From contig CAUWHJ010000011.1 of the NCBI GenBank assembly GCA_963558655.1, positions 28,352 to 92,351 on the forward strand: a stretch of 64,000 nt of DNA, in the 5' to 3' direction. The stretch comes from UMGS1590 sp963558655. GTDB lineage: Bacteria > Bacillota > Peptococcia > Peptococcales > Peptococcaceae. Shown one piece after another: positions 1-7,306 of this stretch. The first letter of the stretch is position 1. Every line of letters starts with the position of its first letter. Both the position numbers and the translations under genes were made by a program. Below the pieces are notes generated by a model, which was given only the letters and a program-made list of their open reading frames with translations, was not told the origin of the DNA and made no database searches.

Positions 1-142
1 AAAGGCTGTTGGTTTGGCAATTGGTCAGAAAGCTCTTGAAGCCGGTATCACCAAGGTTGTCTTTGACCGTGGCGGTAACATCTACCATGGCCGTATTAAA
101 GCTTTGGCTGAAGGCGCCAGAGAAGCTGGCTTAGACTTCTAA
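1..142 (+). CDS. rplR: Large ribosomal subunit protein L18, C-terminal part
   Basis: The first complete codon starts at base 2 and the frame ends with TAA at 140-142. About 46 residues are visible, ending in the typical L18 tail (VFDRGG, YHGRIKALAEGAR, AGLDF). L18 binds 5S rRNA in the large subunit. The 5' part lies outside the window. The order rplR-rpsE-rpmD-rplO-secY is the standard spc operon, which supports the call. Confidence 0.95.
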   Translation, partial: KAVGLAIGQKALEAGITKVVFDRGGNIYHGRIKALAEGAREAGLDF

Positions 143-166
143 TTTAACGCTGAAGGAGGGAAAAAC

Positions 167-676
167 GTGACAAGAGAAATTATCGATGCAAGTGTACTTG
201 ATTTAGAAGAACGCGTAGTTACCATTAACCGTGTTGCAAAGGTTGTTAAAGGTGGTCGTCGTTTTAGCTTCAGCGCATTGGTCGTCGTTGGTAACGGTGA
301 CGGTATCGTTGGTGTTGGCATGGGTAAAGCTGGCGAAGTGCCAGAAGCTATCCGCAAAGGCGTTGAAGATGCTAAGAAGAACCTCATTCGCGTGCCAATC
401 GTTGCAGGTGGCACCATTCCTCATGAAACCGTAGGTCGTTTTGGTGCTGCACGCGTTATGCTTAAGCCTGCTTCCGAAGGTACTGGGGTTATCGCCGGCG
501 GCGCTGTTCGTGCTGTTGCTGAGTTGGCAGGTATTTCTAACATCCTGACCAAATCTCTGCGTTCTGACAACCAGATCAACATCGTTCGTGCAACAATCGC
601 AGGTCTTCAGAGCATGAAGAGTGCTGAACAGGTTGCCAAATTGCGTGGCAAAACTGTTGAAGAGATCTTAGGCTAA
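167..676 (+). CDS. rpsE: Small ribosomal subunit protein S5
   Basis: This is a 169-residue S5 homologue, the usual length. It starts with GTG at 167, 6 bases after a GGAGG at 156-160. The N-terminal double-stranded-RNA-binding region (ERVVTINRVAKVVKGGRRF) and the glycine-rich loop (VGNGDGIVGVGMGKAGEVPEA) are intact. They are followed by the ribosomal S5 C-terminal domain with IVRAT near the end. S5 takes part in decoding accuracy on the 30S subunit. It is co-transcribed with the flanking ribosomal genes, with only 11 bases separating it from rpmD. Confidence 0.97.
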   Translation: MTREIIDASVLDLEERVVTINRVAKVVKGGRRFSFSALVVVGNGDGIVGVGMGKAGEVPEAIRKGVEDAKKNLIRVPIVAGGTIPHETVGRFGAARVMLKPASEGTGVIAGGAVRAVAELAGISNILTKSLRSDNQINIVRATIAGLQSMKSAEQVAKLRGKTVEEILG

Positions 677-687
677 GGAGGTCTATG

Positions 688-870
688 ATGGCAGAATTGA
701 AAATCACTTTAACCCGTAGTGTAATCGGTGCCAGTGAAGCTCAAAGAAAAGTCGTTAAGTCTCTTGGCTTAGGCAAAACGAATAGCACCGTAGTACGTCC
801 TGATAATGCTTCTATCCGTGGCATGGTGAACAAAGTCAACCATCTCGTCACAGTAGAAGAAATCAACTAA
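688..870 (+). CDS. rpmD: Large ribosomal subunit protein L30
   Basis: A 60-residue L30, the short bacterial form, with KITLTRSVIGASEAQRKVVKSLGL and the RGMVNKVNHLV tail. Two ATG codons are adjacent at 685 and 688. The second is preferred because AAGGAGG at 675-681 then lies 6 bases upstream, whereas the first would leave only 3. L30 is a peripheral large-subunit protein. The gene lies between rpsE and rplO as in most Bacillota. Confidence 0.95.
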   Translation: MAELKITLTRSVIGASEAQRKVVKSLGLGKTNSTVVRPDNASIRGMVNKVNHLVTVEEIN

Positions 871-887
871 TTAGGAGGTGACGTTAC

Positions 888-1337
888 ATGAAACTGCATG
901 AATTACAACCAGCTGAAGGTTCCAAACATGCGCTGAAGCGTAAAGGCCGTGGTATTGGTTCCGGTCTTGGTAAAACTTCCGGTAAAGGCCATAAAGGTCA
1001 GAAAGCACGTTCCGGTGGCGGGAAAGGCCCTGCATTCGAAGGTGGTCAGACCCCTATCCAACGTCGTCTCCCTAAACGTGGTTTTAGCAATGCGAAGTTC
1101 AAAACCACTTATTCCACAGTAAACGTATCCGTTCTCGATGCTTTTGAAGCGGGCACCGTTGTGACGCCAGAAAGTCTTGTAGAATGTGGTAAAGTTAAGC
1201 AAATGAAAAATGGCGGTGTGAAGATCCTTGGTAATGGCGAAATCACCAAAGCAATTACCGTAAAGGCTCATGCATTCAGCGCTTCTGCTAAAGAAAAAAT
1301 CGAAGCTGCTGGTGGCACCGTTGAGGTTATTGACTAA
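888..1337 (+). CDS. rplO: Large ribosomal subunit protein L15
   Basis: A 149-residue L15 with the basic, glycine-rich N-terminal extension (KGRGIGSGLGKTSGKGHKGQKAR, residues about 18-41). It continues into the L15/L18e fold and ends in AGGTVEVID. It is a large-subunit assembly protein. A strong TTAGGAGGTGA precedes the ATG. The stop codon overlaps the secY start (TAATG), so the two are translationally coupled. Confidence 0.97.
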   Translation: MKLHELQPAEGSKHALKRKGRGIGSGLGKTSGKGHKGQKARSGGGKGPAFEGGQTPIQRRLPKRGFSNAKFKTTYSTVNVSVLDAFEAGTVVTPESLVECGKVKQMKNGGVKILGNGEITKAITVKAHAFSASAKEKIEAAGGTVEVID

Positions 1338-2590
1338 TGTTAGAGACCTTGCGTGACGCCCTAAAAACTCAAGAGATGCGCAAGAAGATCCTCTTTACTT
1401 TAATGATGTTCTTGATTTTCCGCATTGGGAGTCACATTCCAGTTCCGGGCATTGATAAAGCGCAAATTGCAGCATTGATTGAACAGGTTAAGCTCCTGGG
1501 ATTCTTTGATACGATTTCAGGTAGTGCATTTAAAAATGTCTCCATCTTCGCGATGAGCATCACGCCGTATATTAACGCGTCGATCATCATTCAGCTTTTA
1601 ACCGTTATTTTCCCACGGTTGGAAGCAATCGCGAAAGATGATCGCAAGAAGATTGTTGAGTATACGAGATATCTGACCGTTGGTCTTGGTTTTATTCAGG
1701 CACTTGGCATGGCATTTTATTTCCGTTCCACTGGTGCAATGCAAGACGCTTCGGTGATGAGCATGATCATTGTTGTGCTTTCCCTCACAGCTGGGACTGC
1801 TTGCTTAATGTGGATCGGTGAGCTTATTACCGAAAAAGGTATTGGCAATGGGATCAGCTTGATCGTTTTTGCAGGGGTCGTTTCTCGTATCCCTGGTGGG
1901 ATTGCATATTTGATTGAGTATGCACAGCAAGGCGTTATGAATATCGTGTTCATCTTGCTGTTCCTGATTATTGCGCTTGCAGCAGTTGTTTGCGTTATCA
2001 TTGTCAATCAGGGCGAACGCCGCGTGCCAGTACAGTACGCAAAGCGTGTCGTAGGACGCAAGATGTATGGTGGTCAGTCCACTCATATTCCAATTAAAGT
2101 GAACTCTGCTGGGGTTATTCCGGTCATCTTTGCGATGAGCTTGATGTTCCTCCCTGGCACAATCGCTAGCTTTTTCCCAGACAATGCAGTAGCTGCTTGG
2201 ATCAGTCAGAACTTCAGTTTTACCAATGTTGGTTATAATCTGATCTACGCTCTGCTGATCATCTTCTTCACCTACTTCTATTCTTCAATTACCTTCAACC
2301 CAATCGATGTGGCTGATAATATTCGTAAGAATGGTGGGTTCATTCCAGGGATTCGTCCAGGACGTCCTACCAGCGAATACATTATGAAAGTCATGAGTCG
2401 TATCACCTTCTTTGGCGGTCTGTTCCTGGCTTGCATTGCTGTTTTGCCAGCAATTCTTATGGGCGTGGCAAATATGGACCTGTACTTTGGCGGTACCTCA
2501 CTGTTGATTGTTGTTGGTGTTGCAATTGACACAATGAAGCAGATTGAGTCCAATATGATGATGAGAAACTACGAAGGCTTTATGAAATAA
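1337..2590 (+). CDS. secY: Protein translocase subunit SecY
   Basis: A 417-residue polytopic membrane protein, the normal SecY length, with about ten hydrophobic segments. It forms the protein-conducting channel of the SecYEG translocon. The plug region with IPVPGID, the SITPYINASIIIQLL segment and the cytosolic loop QGERRVPVQYAKR, which contacts SecA and ribosomes, are all readable. The start codon overlaps the rplO stop. Confidence 0.97.
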   Translation: MLETLRDALKTQEMRKKILFTLMMFLIFRIGSHIPVPGIDKAQIAALIEQVKLLGFFDTISGSAFKNVSIFAMSITPYINASIIIQLLTVIFPRLEAIAKDDRKKIVEYTRYLTVGLGFIQALGMAFYFRSTGAMQDASVMSMIIVVLSLTAGTACLMWIGELITEKGIGNGISLIVFAGVVSRIPGGIAYLIEYAQQGVMNIVFILLFLIIALAAVVCVIIVNQGERRVPVQYAKRVVGRKMYGGQSTHIPIKVNSAGVIPVIFAMSLMFLPGTIASFFPDNAVAAWISQNFSFTNVGYNLIYALLIIFFTYFYSSITFNPIDVADNIRKNGGFIPGIRPGRPTSEYIMKVMSRITFFGGLFLACIAVLPAILMGVANMDLYFGGTSLLIVVGVAIDTMKQIESNMMMRNYEGFMK

Positions 2591-2607
2591 TAATAGAGGG
2601 TGAGAAA

Positions 2608-3258
2608 ATGCATATTTTACTAATGGGCCCTCCAGGTGCTGGTAAAGGCACCCAGGCTGACGAATTGAAAAAGATTCTCGATATCCCACACATTTCCACA
2701 GGGGATATGTTTAGAAAAGCGCAGGCAGATCAAACCCCACTTGGTCTTGAGGCTAAGGGGTATATGGATCGCGGCGAACTCGTTCCGGACGAAGTCACCA
2801 TTGGCATCGTTCGCGAACGTCTCGCTGAAGACGATTGCAAGAAAGGCTTCATTCTTGATGGTTTCCCACGCACCGTTGCTCAGGCTGATGCGTTGGCAGA
2901 CATCATGAAAGATCTTGGCTATAAACTCGATGGTGCTCTCGACATTGAAGTGCCACTCGATAAGCTGGTTGCAAGACTCACCGGTCGCCGTATTTGTCCA
3001 ACCTGCAAAGCGTCCTATCATACCCTCTTTAACCCACCTAAGGTGGAAGGCATTTGTGATAATGATGGTAGCGCCTTGTATCAACGCGATGATGACACTG
3101 AAGAAACTGCCCACAATAGACTTTCTGTCTATGAAAAGAACACAGCGCCACTCATTGCCTATTACAAGGAAAAAGGCGATTTGATCCCTATCAATGGGGA
3201 TCAAGACATGGCTCTCGTTACGAAAGAAATCATGCAGAAATTGGGGCAGGAAGCATGA
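2608..3258 (+). CDS. adk: Adenylate kinase
   Basis: A 216-residue long-form adenylate kinase (ATP + AMP to 2 ADP). The P-loop GPPGAGKGT occupies residues 7-15, and the AMP-binding segment TGDMFR and the DGFPRT motif are present. The lid domain has a zinc site with Cys130, Cys133, Cys150 and Asp153 (ICPTC and ICDND), the Cys3-Asp arrangement known from Gram-positive enzymes. Its stop overlaps the start of map by four bases (ATGA). Confidence 0.97.
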   Translation: MHILLMGPPGAGKGTQADELKKILDIPHISTGDMFRKAQADQTPLGLEAKGYMDRGELVPDEVTIGIVRERLAEDDCKKGFILDGFPRTVAQADALADIMKDLGYKLDGALDIEVPLDKLVARLTGRRICPTCKASYHTLFNPPKVEGICDNDGSALYQRDDDTEETAHNRLSVYEKNTAPLIAYYKEKGDLIPINGDQDMALVTKEIMQKLGQEA

Positions 3259-4004
3259 TTACAATTAAATCAGCACACGAAATTGATTTAATGCGTGAAG
3301 CGGGCCGCATCGTTGCCGAGACTCATCAATTATTGGAAGAGTCTTTACGACCTGGTATGAGCACGCTTGAGCTTGACGAAATTGCTGAAAAGTACATTCG
3401 TAGCAGAGGTGCGATCCCATCCTTCAAGAATTATTGTGGGTTTCCGGGTTCCATCTGTGCTTCTATCAATGAAGTGGTTGTGCATGGTATCCCTTCTGCG
3501 GACGTGATCGTCCGCGAGGGGGATATCATTAGCTTCGATGTTGGTGCCATTTTAGATGGCTACCATGGTGATGCTGCACGCACCGTTGCTTGTGGTACAA
3601 TCAGCGAAGCCGCCCAAAAGCTCATTGATGATACCCGTCAGAGTTTCTTCTGTGGGATGGAACAAGCTGTAGAAGGCAATCGCCTCTCAGATATTGGTCA
3701 TGCGATTCAGGTGTATGCCGAAGAACGCGGCTATGGCGTCGTTCGTGATTTTTGTGGTCACGGGATTGGTACGAAAATGCATGAAGAACCGCAAATACCA
3801 AATTATGGGAAGCCAGGACATGGTCCACGCCTCAAAGTCGGTATGTGTTTGGCCGTAGAACCGATGATCAACCTTGGAACGTACGAGGTTGAGGTTCTCA
3901 GGGATAACTGGACGACGGTGACTTTAGATGGTGCGCTTTCCTGTCACTATGAAAACACCATCGCAATTACTGAGGATGGTCCAGTCATATTAACCGCTCT
4001 ATAA
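3255..4004 (+). CDS. map: Type I methionine aminopeptidase
   Basis: A 249-residue enzyme that removes the initiator methionine from nascent proteins. The dinuclear metal site is readable: two Asp in SFDVGAILDGYHGDAAR, His in GHGIGTKMHEEP, Glu in LAVEPM and Glu in HYENTIAIT. It overlaps adk and is followed 15 bases later by infA. There is no KOW-domain ribosomal gene between map and infA, unlike in some Bacillota. Confidence 0.97.
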   Translation: MITIKSAHEIDLMREAGRIVAETHQLLEESLRPGMSTLELDEIAEKYIRSRGAIPSFKNYCGFPGSICASINEVVVHGIPSADVIVREGDIISFDVGAILDGYHGDAARTVACGTISEAAQKLIDDTRQSFFCGMEQAVEGNRLSDIGHAIQVYAEERGYGVVRDFCGHGIGTKMHEEPQIPNYGKPGHGPRLKVGMCLAVEPMINLGTYEVEVLRDNWTTVTLDGALSCHYENTIAITEDGPVILTAL

Positions 4005-4019
4005 AAAAGGAGGACAAAC

Positions 4020-4235
4020 ATGAGTAAGGACGTTATTGAGCTTCAAGGCACTGTTGTTGAATCTCTACCGAATGCCATGTTTAAGGTCGAACTTGAAAAC
4101 GGTTATACCATATTGGCTCACATCAGCGGAAAGATTCGTATGAATTTTATTAAGATCCTTCCGGGCGACCGTGTGACAGTTGAACTGTCTCCGTACGATT
4201 TGACCCGTGGTCGGATCACCTATAGATTTAAGTAA
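4020..4235 (+). CDS. infA: Translation initiation factor IF-1
   Basis: A 71-residue S1/OB-fold protein with the family pattern: VIELQGTVVESLPNAMF, then GYTILAHISGKIRMNFIKILPGD, then SPYDLTRGRITYRFK. IF-1 occupies the ribosomal A site during initiation. It is preceded by AAGGAGG and followed by rpmJ, the standard order in Gram-positive alpha/spc clusters. Confidence 0.97.
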   Translation: MSKDVIELQGTVVESLPNAMFKVELENGYTILAHISGKIRMNFIKILPGDRVTVELSPYDLTRGRITYRFK

Positions 4236-4270
4236 GAATTTCGAGTTTCTCACAAGGAGGCTTCATAAAT

Positions 4271-4384
4271 ATGAAAGTTAGAGCATCCGTAAAACCGATG
4301 TGTGAAAAGTGCAAGGTCATCAAACGCAAAGGTCGCGTCATGGTGATTTGCGAAAATCCTAAGCATAAACAAGTACAAGGCTAA
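4271..4384 (+). CDS. rpmJ: Large ribosomal subunit protein L36 (zinc-binding form)
   Basis: A 37-residue gene. It reads MKVRASVKPMCEKC and ends HKQVQG. The zinc-ribbon ligands Cys11, Cys14, Cys27 and a histidine near residue 32 are kept, so this is the zinc-dependent (C+) version rather than the zinc-independent paralogue. AAGGAGG at 4255-4261 sits upstream of the ATG. It lies between infA and rpsM, as usual. Confidence 0.96.
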   Translation: MKVRASVKPMCEKCKVIKRKGRVMVICENPKHKQVQG

Positions 4385-4402
4385 ACCCAGGAGGTGCATT
4401 AA

Positions 4403-4768
4403 ATGGCAAGAATTGCTGGTATCGACCTGCCAAGAGACAAACGTATCGTTATTGGTCTTACCTATATATATGGCATCGGCGGCCCTACCGCTGAAAAACT
4501 CGTTGCAGAAGCTGGTATCAACCCTGATACTCGCGTGCGTGATTTGACGGAAGACGAAGAAGAAAAACTGCGTCGTTTGATCGACGATTACACCGTCGAA
4601 GGTGATCTTCGTCGTGAAGTCAGCCTCAACATTAAGCGTTTGAGCGAAATCGGTTGCTATCGTGGCATTCGTCACAGAAAAGGTCTGCCTGTTCGCGGTC
4701 AGAACACCAAGACGAACGCTAGAACCCGCAAGGGTAAAAAGGCTTCTGCTGGTAAGCGTAAAAAGTAA
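4403..4768 (+). CDS. rpsM: Small ribosomal subunit protein S13
   Basis: A 121-residue S13, starting MARIAGIDLPRDKR. It has the helix-hairpin-helix region (TYIYGIGGPTAEKL), the RGIRHRKGLPVRGQ motif that contacts 16S rRNA, and a basic C-terminal tail. It is part of the 30S head near the P site. CAGGAGGTG precedes the start. This is the first gene of the alpha-operon part of the cluster. Confidence 0.97.
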   Translation: MARIAGIDLPRDKRIVIGLTYIYGIGGPTAEKLVAEAGINPDTRVRDLTEDEEEKLRRLIDDYTVEGDLRREVSLNIKRLSEIGCYRGIRHRKGLPVRGQNTKTNARTRKGKKASAGKRKK

Positions 4769-4783
4769 TAGGGGTGAGACAAA

Positions 4784-5179
4784 GTGGCAAAACCAAGAAA
4801 AACGACTCGCGTTCGTCGTAAAGAACGTAAGAACATTGAAAAAGGCGTTGCTCATATCAAGAGCAGCTTTAACAATACGCTTGTTACCATCACTGACGTA
4901 AACGGGAATGCCATTAGCTGGGCGAGCGCTGGCGGCATGGGTTTCCGTGGTTCTCGTAAGAGCACTCCATACGCTGCACAGGTTGCTGCCGAAACAGCTG
5001 CTAAGGCTGCCATGGAGCATGGTCTCAAGGAAATCGAATGCCTTGTTAAAGGTCCTGGCGCAGGCCGTGAAGCTGCTATCCGTGCATTGCAGGCAGCTGG
5101 TCTTGAAGTCAGCATGATTAAGGACGTTACGCCAATTCCACATAACGGCTGCCGTCCACCAAAACGCAGAAGAGTATAA
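4784..5179 (+). CDS. rpsK: Small ribosomal subunit protein S11
   Basis: A 131-residue S11. It starts with GTG at 4784, 7 bases after GGGGTGAG. Family signatures HIKSSFNNTLVTITD, GFRGSRKSTPYAAQ and the C-terminal DVTPIPHNGCRPPKRRRV are present. S11 lies on the platform of the small subunit. Confidence 0.97.
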   Translation: MAKPRKTTRVRRKERKNIEKGVAHIKSSFNNTLVTITDVNGNAISWASAGGMGFRGSRKSTPYAAQVAAETAAKAAMEHGLKEIECLVKGPGAGREAAIRALQAAGLEVSMIKDVTPIPHNGCRPPKRRRV

Positions 5180-5194
5180 GGAGGGTTCCATAGA

Positions 5195-5788
5195 ATGGCA
5201 AGAAATAGAGAACCAATCGTTAAAAGATGCCGTGCATTGGGCATTTCTCCTGCTGAACTCGGTTACAGCAAAGAATCTAACCGTGAGCCAAAGAAAATGC
5301 GCAAGAAACAGAGCGAATACGGCATGCAGCTGCAAGAAAAGCAGAAAGCAAAATTCATCTATGGCGTTATGGAAAAGCCTTTCAGAAATTACTTTGAAAA
5401 GGCTAAGAAGCTCGAAGGTCCTGCTGGTGAAAACCTCATCATCATGCTCGAACAGCGTTTTGACAACGTTGTGTTCCGTGCTGGTTTCGGTAAGACCCGT
5501 CGCGAATGCCGTCAGATGGTTGTTCATAACCACTTTACCATCAATGGTAAAAAAGCCAATATTCCTTCTATGCAGGTCAAGGTTGGCGATGTTATCCAGA
5601 TGAAGGAAAAGAGTGCAAACTCTCCTCATTTCAAAGATTACCTGGCTAACCAGGATCTCGCACACATTCCATCTTGGATGGAACTCGATGCTGCTAACCA
5701 CAGCGTAAAGATTGTCGCTGTTCCAAAGCGCGAAGAAATCGACATTCCTGTTAATGAACAGATGATCGTCGAATTGTACAACAAGTAA
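5195..5788 (+). CDS. rpsD: Small ribosomal subunit protein S4
   Basis: A 197-residue S4 with an N-terminal helical domain and a C-terminal S4 RNA-binding domain (LEQRFDNVVFRAGF and RQMVVHNHFTINGKK). S4 nucleates 30S assembly and in many bacteria represses its own operon. Only one cysteine is seen near the N terminus, so this is the zinc-free form. The sequence resembles the shorter-loop clostridial type. Confidence 0.96.
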   Translation: MARNREPIVKRCRALGISPAELGYSKESNREPKKMRKKQSEYGMQLQEKQKAKFIYGVMEKPFRNYFEKAKKLEGPAGENLIIMLEQRFDNVVFRAGFGKTRRECRQMVVHNHFTINGKKANIPSMQVKVGDVIQMKEKSANSPHFKDYLANQDLAHIPSWMELDAANHSVKIVAVPKREEIDIPVNEQMIVELYNK

Positions 5789-5839
5789 TCCTTTAGCATC
5801 GTAGCAATCTGCAGGGCCTATCATATAGGAGGATTATGA

Positions 5840-6787
5840 ATGATTGAAATAGAAAAGCCACGCATTGAATGTGTTGAGCAGAGTGATGACAATACCTATG
5901 GCAAATTCGTTGTCGAACCACTTGAACGAGGCTATGGCGTAACACTGGGGAATTCCCTGCGTCGTATTCTCTTATCCTCTATTCCAGGGGCAGCAGTCAC
6001 ATCCATTAAAATTGATGGTGTTTTGCATGAGTTTTCCACTGTTCCGGGCGTTAAGGAAGATGTTGCAGAGATCATTCTCAATATCAAGTCTTTGGCGCTG
6101 AAGAGCAGCTCTGATGAACCACAGATCATCATCATCGATGCTACTGAAGAAGGCGAGATCACTGCTGGTGATATTATCACCACAGACGCCGTTGAAGTGT
6201 TGAATAAAGATTTACACATCGCCACTTTAGATGCAAATAGTCGTTTGTATATCGAAATGGTTGTTGAAACTGGACGTGGCTATGTGTCAGCAGATAAGAA
6301 CAAAAAGGAAGGTCTGCCAATCGGTACTATTCCTATTGATTCGATTTATACGCCAGTACATAAGGTCAATTTCTCCATCGAAGATACTCGTGTTGGGAAC
6401 AATACCGAGTATGATAAACTGACGATGGACATTGAATGTAATGGCAATATTAAACCTGCTGATGCGTTGTCGCTTGCTGCGCGCATTTTGGTGGATCATT
6501 TGCAGCTCTTCATTGGGCTTAACGACAATATGCGCGATATGCAGGTTATGATTGAGAAGGAAGAAGAAGAGAAGGATAAGGTTCTCGATATGACCATCGA
6601 AGAACTTGATCTCTCTGTTCGTTCCTACAACTGCTTGAAGCGTGCAGGTATCAATACGGTACTTGAACTTACGCAGAAGAGCAAAGACGACATGATGAAG
6701 GTACGCAATCTTGGTAAGAAATCTCTTGAAGAAGTTCAGAAAAAGATGGCTGCCCTTGGCTTGTCATTAAAATCTAACGAGGAATAA
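5840..6787 (+). CDS. rpoA: DNA-directed RNA polymerase subunit alpha
   Basis: A 315-residue alpha subunit. The N-terminal dimerization domain carries ERGYGVTLGNSLRRILLSS. An acidic linker (EKEEEEKD) leads to the C-terminal domain with DLSVRSYNCLKRAGINTV and MKVRNLGKKSLEEV, which binds UP elements and activators. A GGAGG 8 bases before the ATG supports the start. It is the penultimate gene of the ribosomal cluster. Confidence 0.97.
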   Translation: MIEIEKPRIECVEQSDDNTYGKFVVEPLERGYGVTLGNSLRRILLSSIPGAAVTSIKIDGVLHEFSTVPGVKEDVAEIILNIKSLALKSSSDEPQIIIIDATEEGEITAGDIITTDAVEVLNKDLHIATLDANSRLYIEMVVETGRGYVSADKNKKEGLPIGTIPIDSIYTPVHKVNFSIEDTRVGNNTEYDKLTMDIECNGNIKPADALSLAARILVDHLQLFIGLNDNMRDMQVMIEKEEEEKDKVLDMTIEELDLSVRSYNCLKRAGINTVLELTQKSKDDMMKVRNLGKKSLEEVQKKMAALGLSLKSNEE

Positions 6788-6803
6788 TAAAGGAGGTTCA
6801 AGG

Positions 6804-7142
6804 ATGAATCATCGTAAAATCGGGACTGATAGTGCACATCGTCGTGCGATTCTCCGTAATATGACCACTTCCGTGCTTCTGCATGGTAAGGTTGAAACCA
6901 CCGAAGTAAAGGCGAAGGAAGTTCGTCGCATGGTGGATAAAATGATCACCTTAGGTAAAAAAGGTGACCTTGCTGCTTATCGTCAGGCTGTTGGCTATCT
7001 CATGGATGAAGATGTTGCTTACAAGCTCTTCCATGAAATCGCTCCATCCTACAAGGATCGTAATGGTGGCTATACCCGCGTATTAAAGACCGGCTTCCGT
7101 CGTGGTGACGCTGCACCAATGGCTATTCTTGAATTGGTATAA
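6804..7142 (+). CDS. rplQ: Large ribosomal subunit protein L17
   Basis: A 112-residue L17 starting MNHRKIGTDSAHRRAILRNM and ending GDAAPMAILELV. It lies near the peptide exit tunnel. It is the last gene of the transcription unit and is followed by a terminator at 7162-7199. In most Bacillota ecfA1 would come next; here a Kdp operon intervenes. Confidence 0.97.
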   Translation: MNHRKIGTDSAHRRAILRNMTTSVLLHGKVETTEVKAKEVRRMVDKMITLGKKGDLAAYRQAVGYLMDEDVAYKLFHEIAPSYKDRNGGYTRVLKTGFRRGDAAPMAILELV

Positions 7143-7161
7143 GCATATTCTTTTTAATACA

Positions 7162-7199
7162 AAACCTCTCTGTCGAGCAGTCGGCTGAGAGGTTTTTTT
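7162..7199 (+). terminator. Intrinsic terminator of the ribosomal operon
   Basis: The stem AAACCTCTC (7162-7170) pairs with GAGAGGTTT (7187-7195) and is followed by a T run. It ends the rplR-rplQ transcript. Confidence 0.9.
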
Positions 7200-7217
7200 G
7201 CGGTTAAAATGCACAAC

Positions 7218-7283
7218 CTTAATGCGGTCTTAATCTTTAATTATCCTATCTTTATATGTCGGCAAGACAGACTATGTTATAAT
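7218..7283 (+). promoter_or_regulatory. kdpD promoter region with 11-bp-spaced TTAAT repeats
   Basis: TTAAT occurs at 7219-7223 and 7230-7234, one helical turn apart, and again at 7237-7241. A TATAAT -10 lies at 7278-7283 with no good -35, which is typical of activator-dependent promoters. The same TTAAT-N6-TTAAT pair lies upstream of the kdp structural genes (10745-10760). It is therefore a candidate KdpE (OmpR-family) operator. Confidence 0.6.
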
Positions 7284-7306
7284 AATGAAATGTGAGGTGA
7301 GACTAA

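Noticed and set aside
4250..5824. A 524-codon open frame on the minus strand opposite rpsM-rpsK-rpsD.
   Set aside because: It lies entirely antisense to four conserved ribosomal genes, has no recognisable domain, and results from the codon bias of the coding strand.
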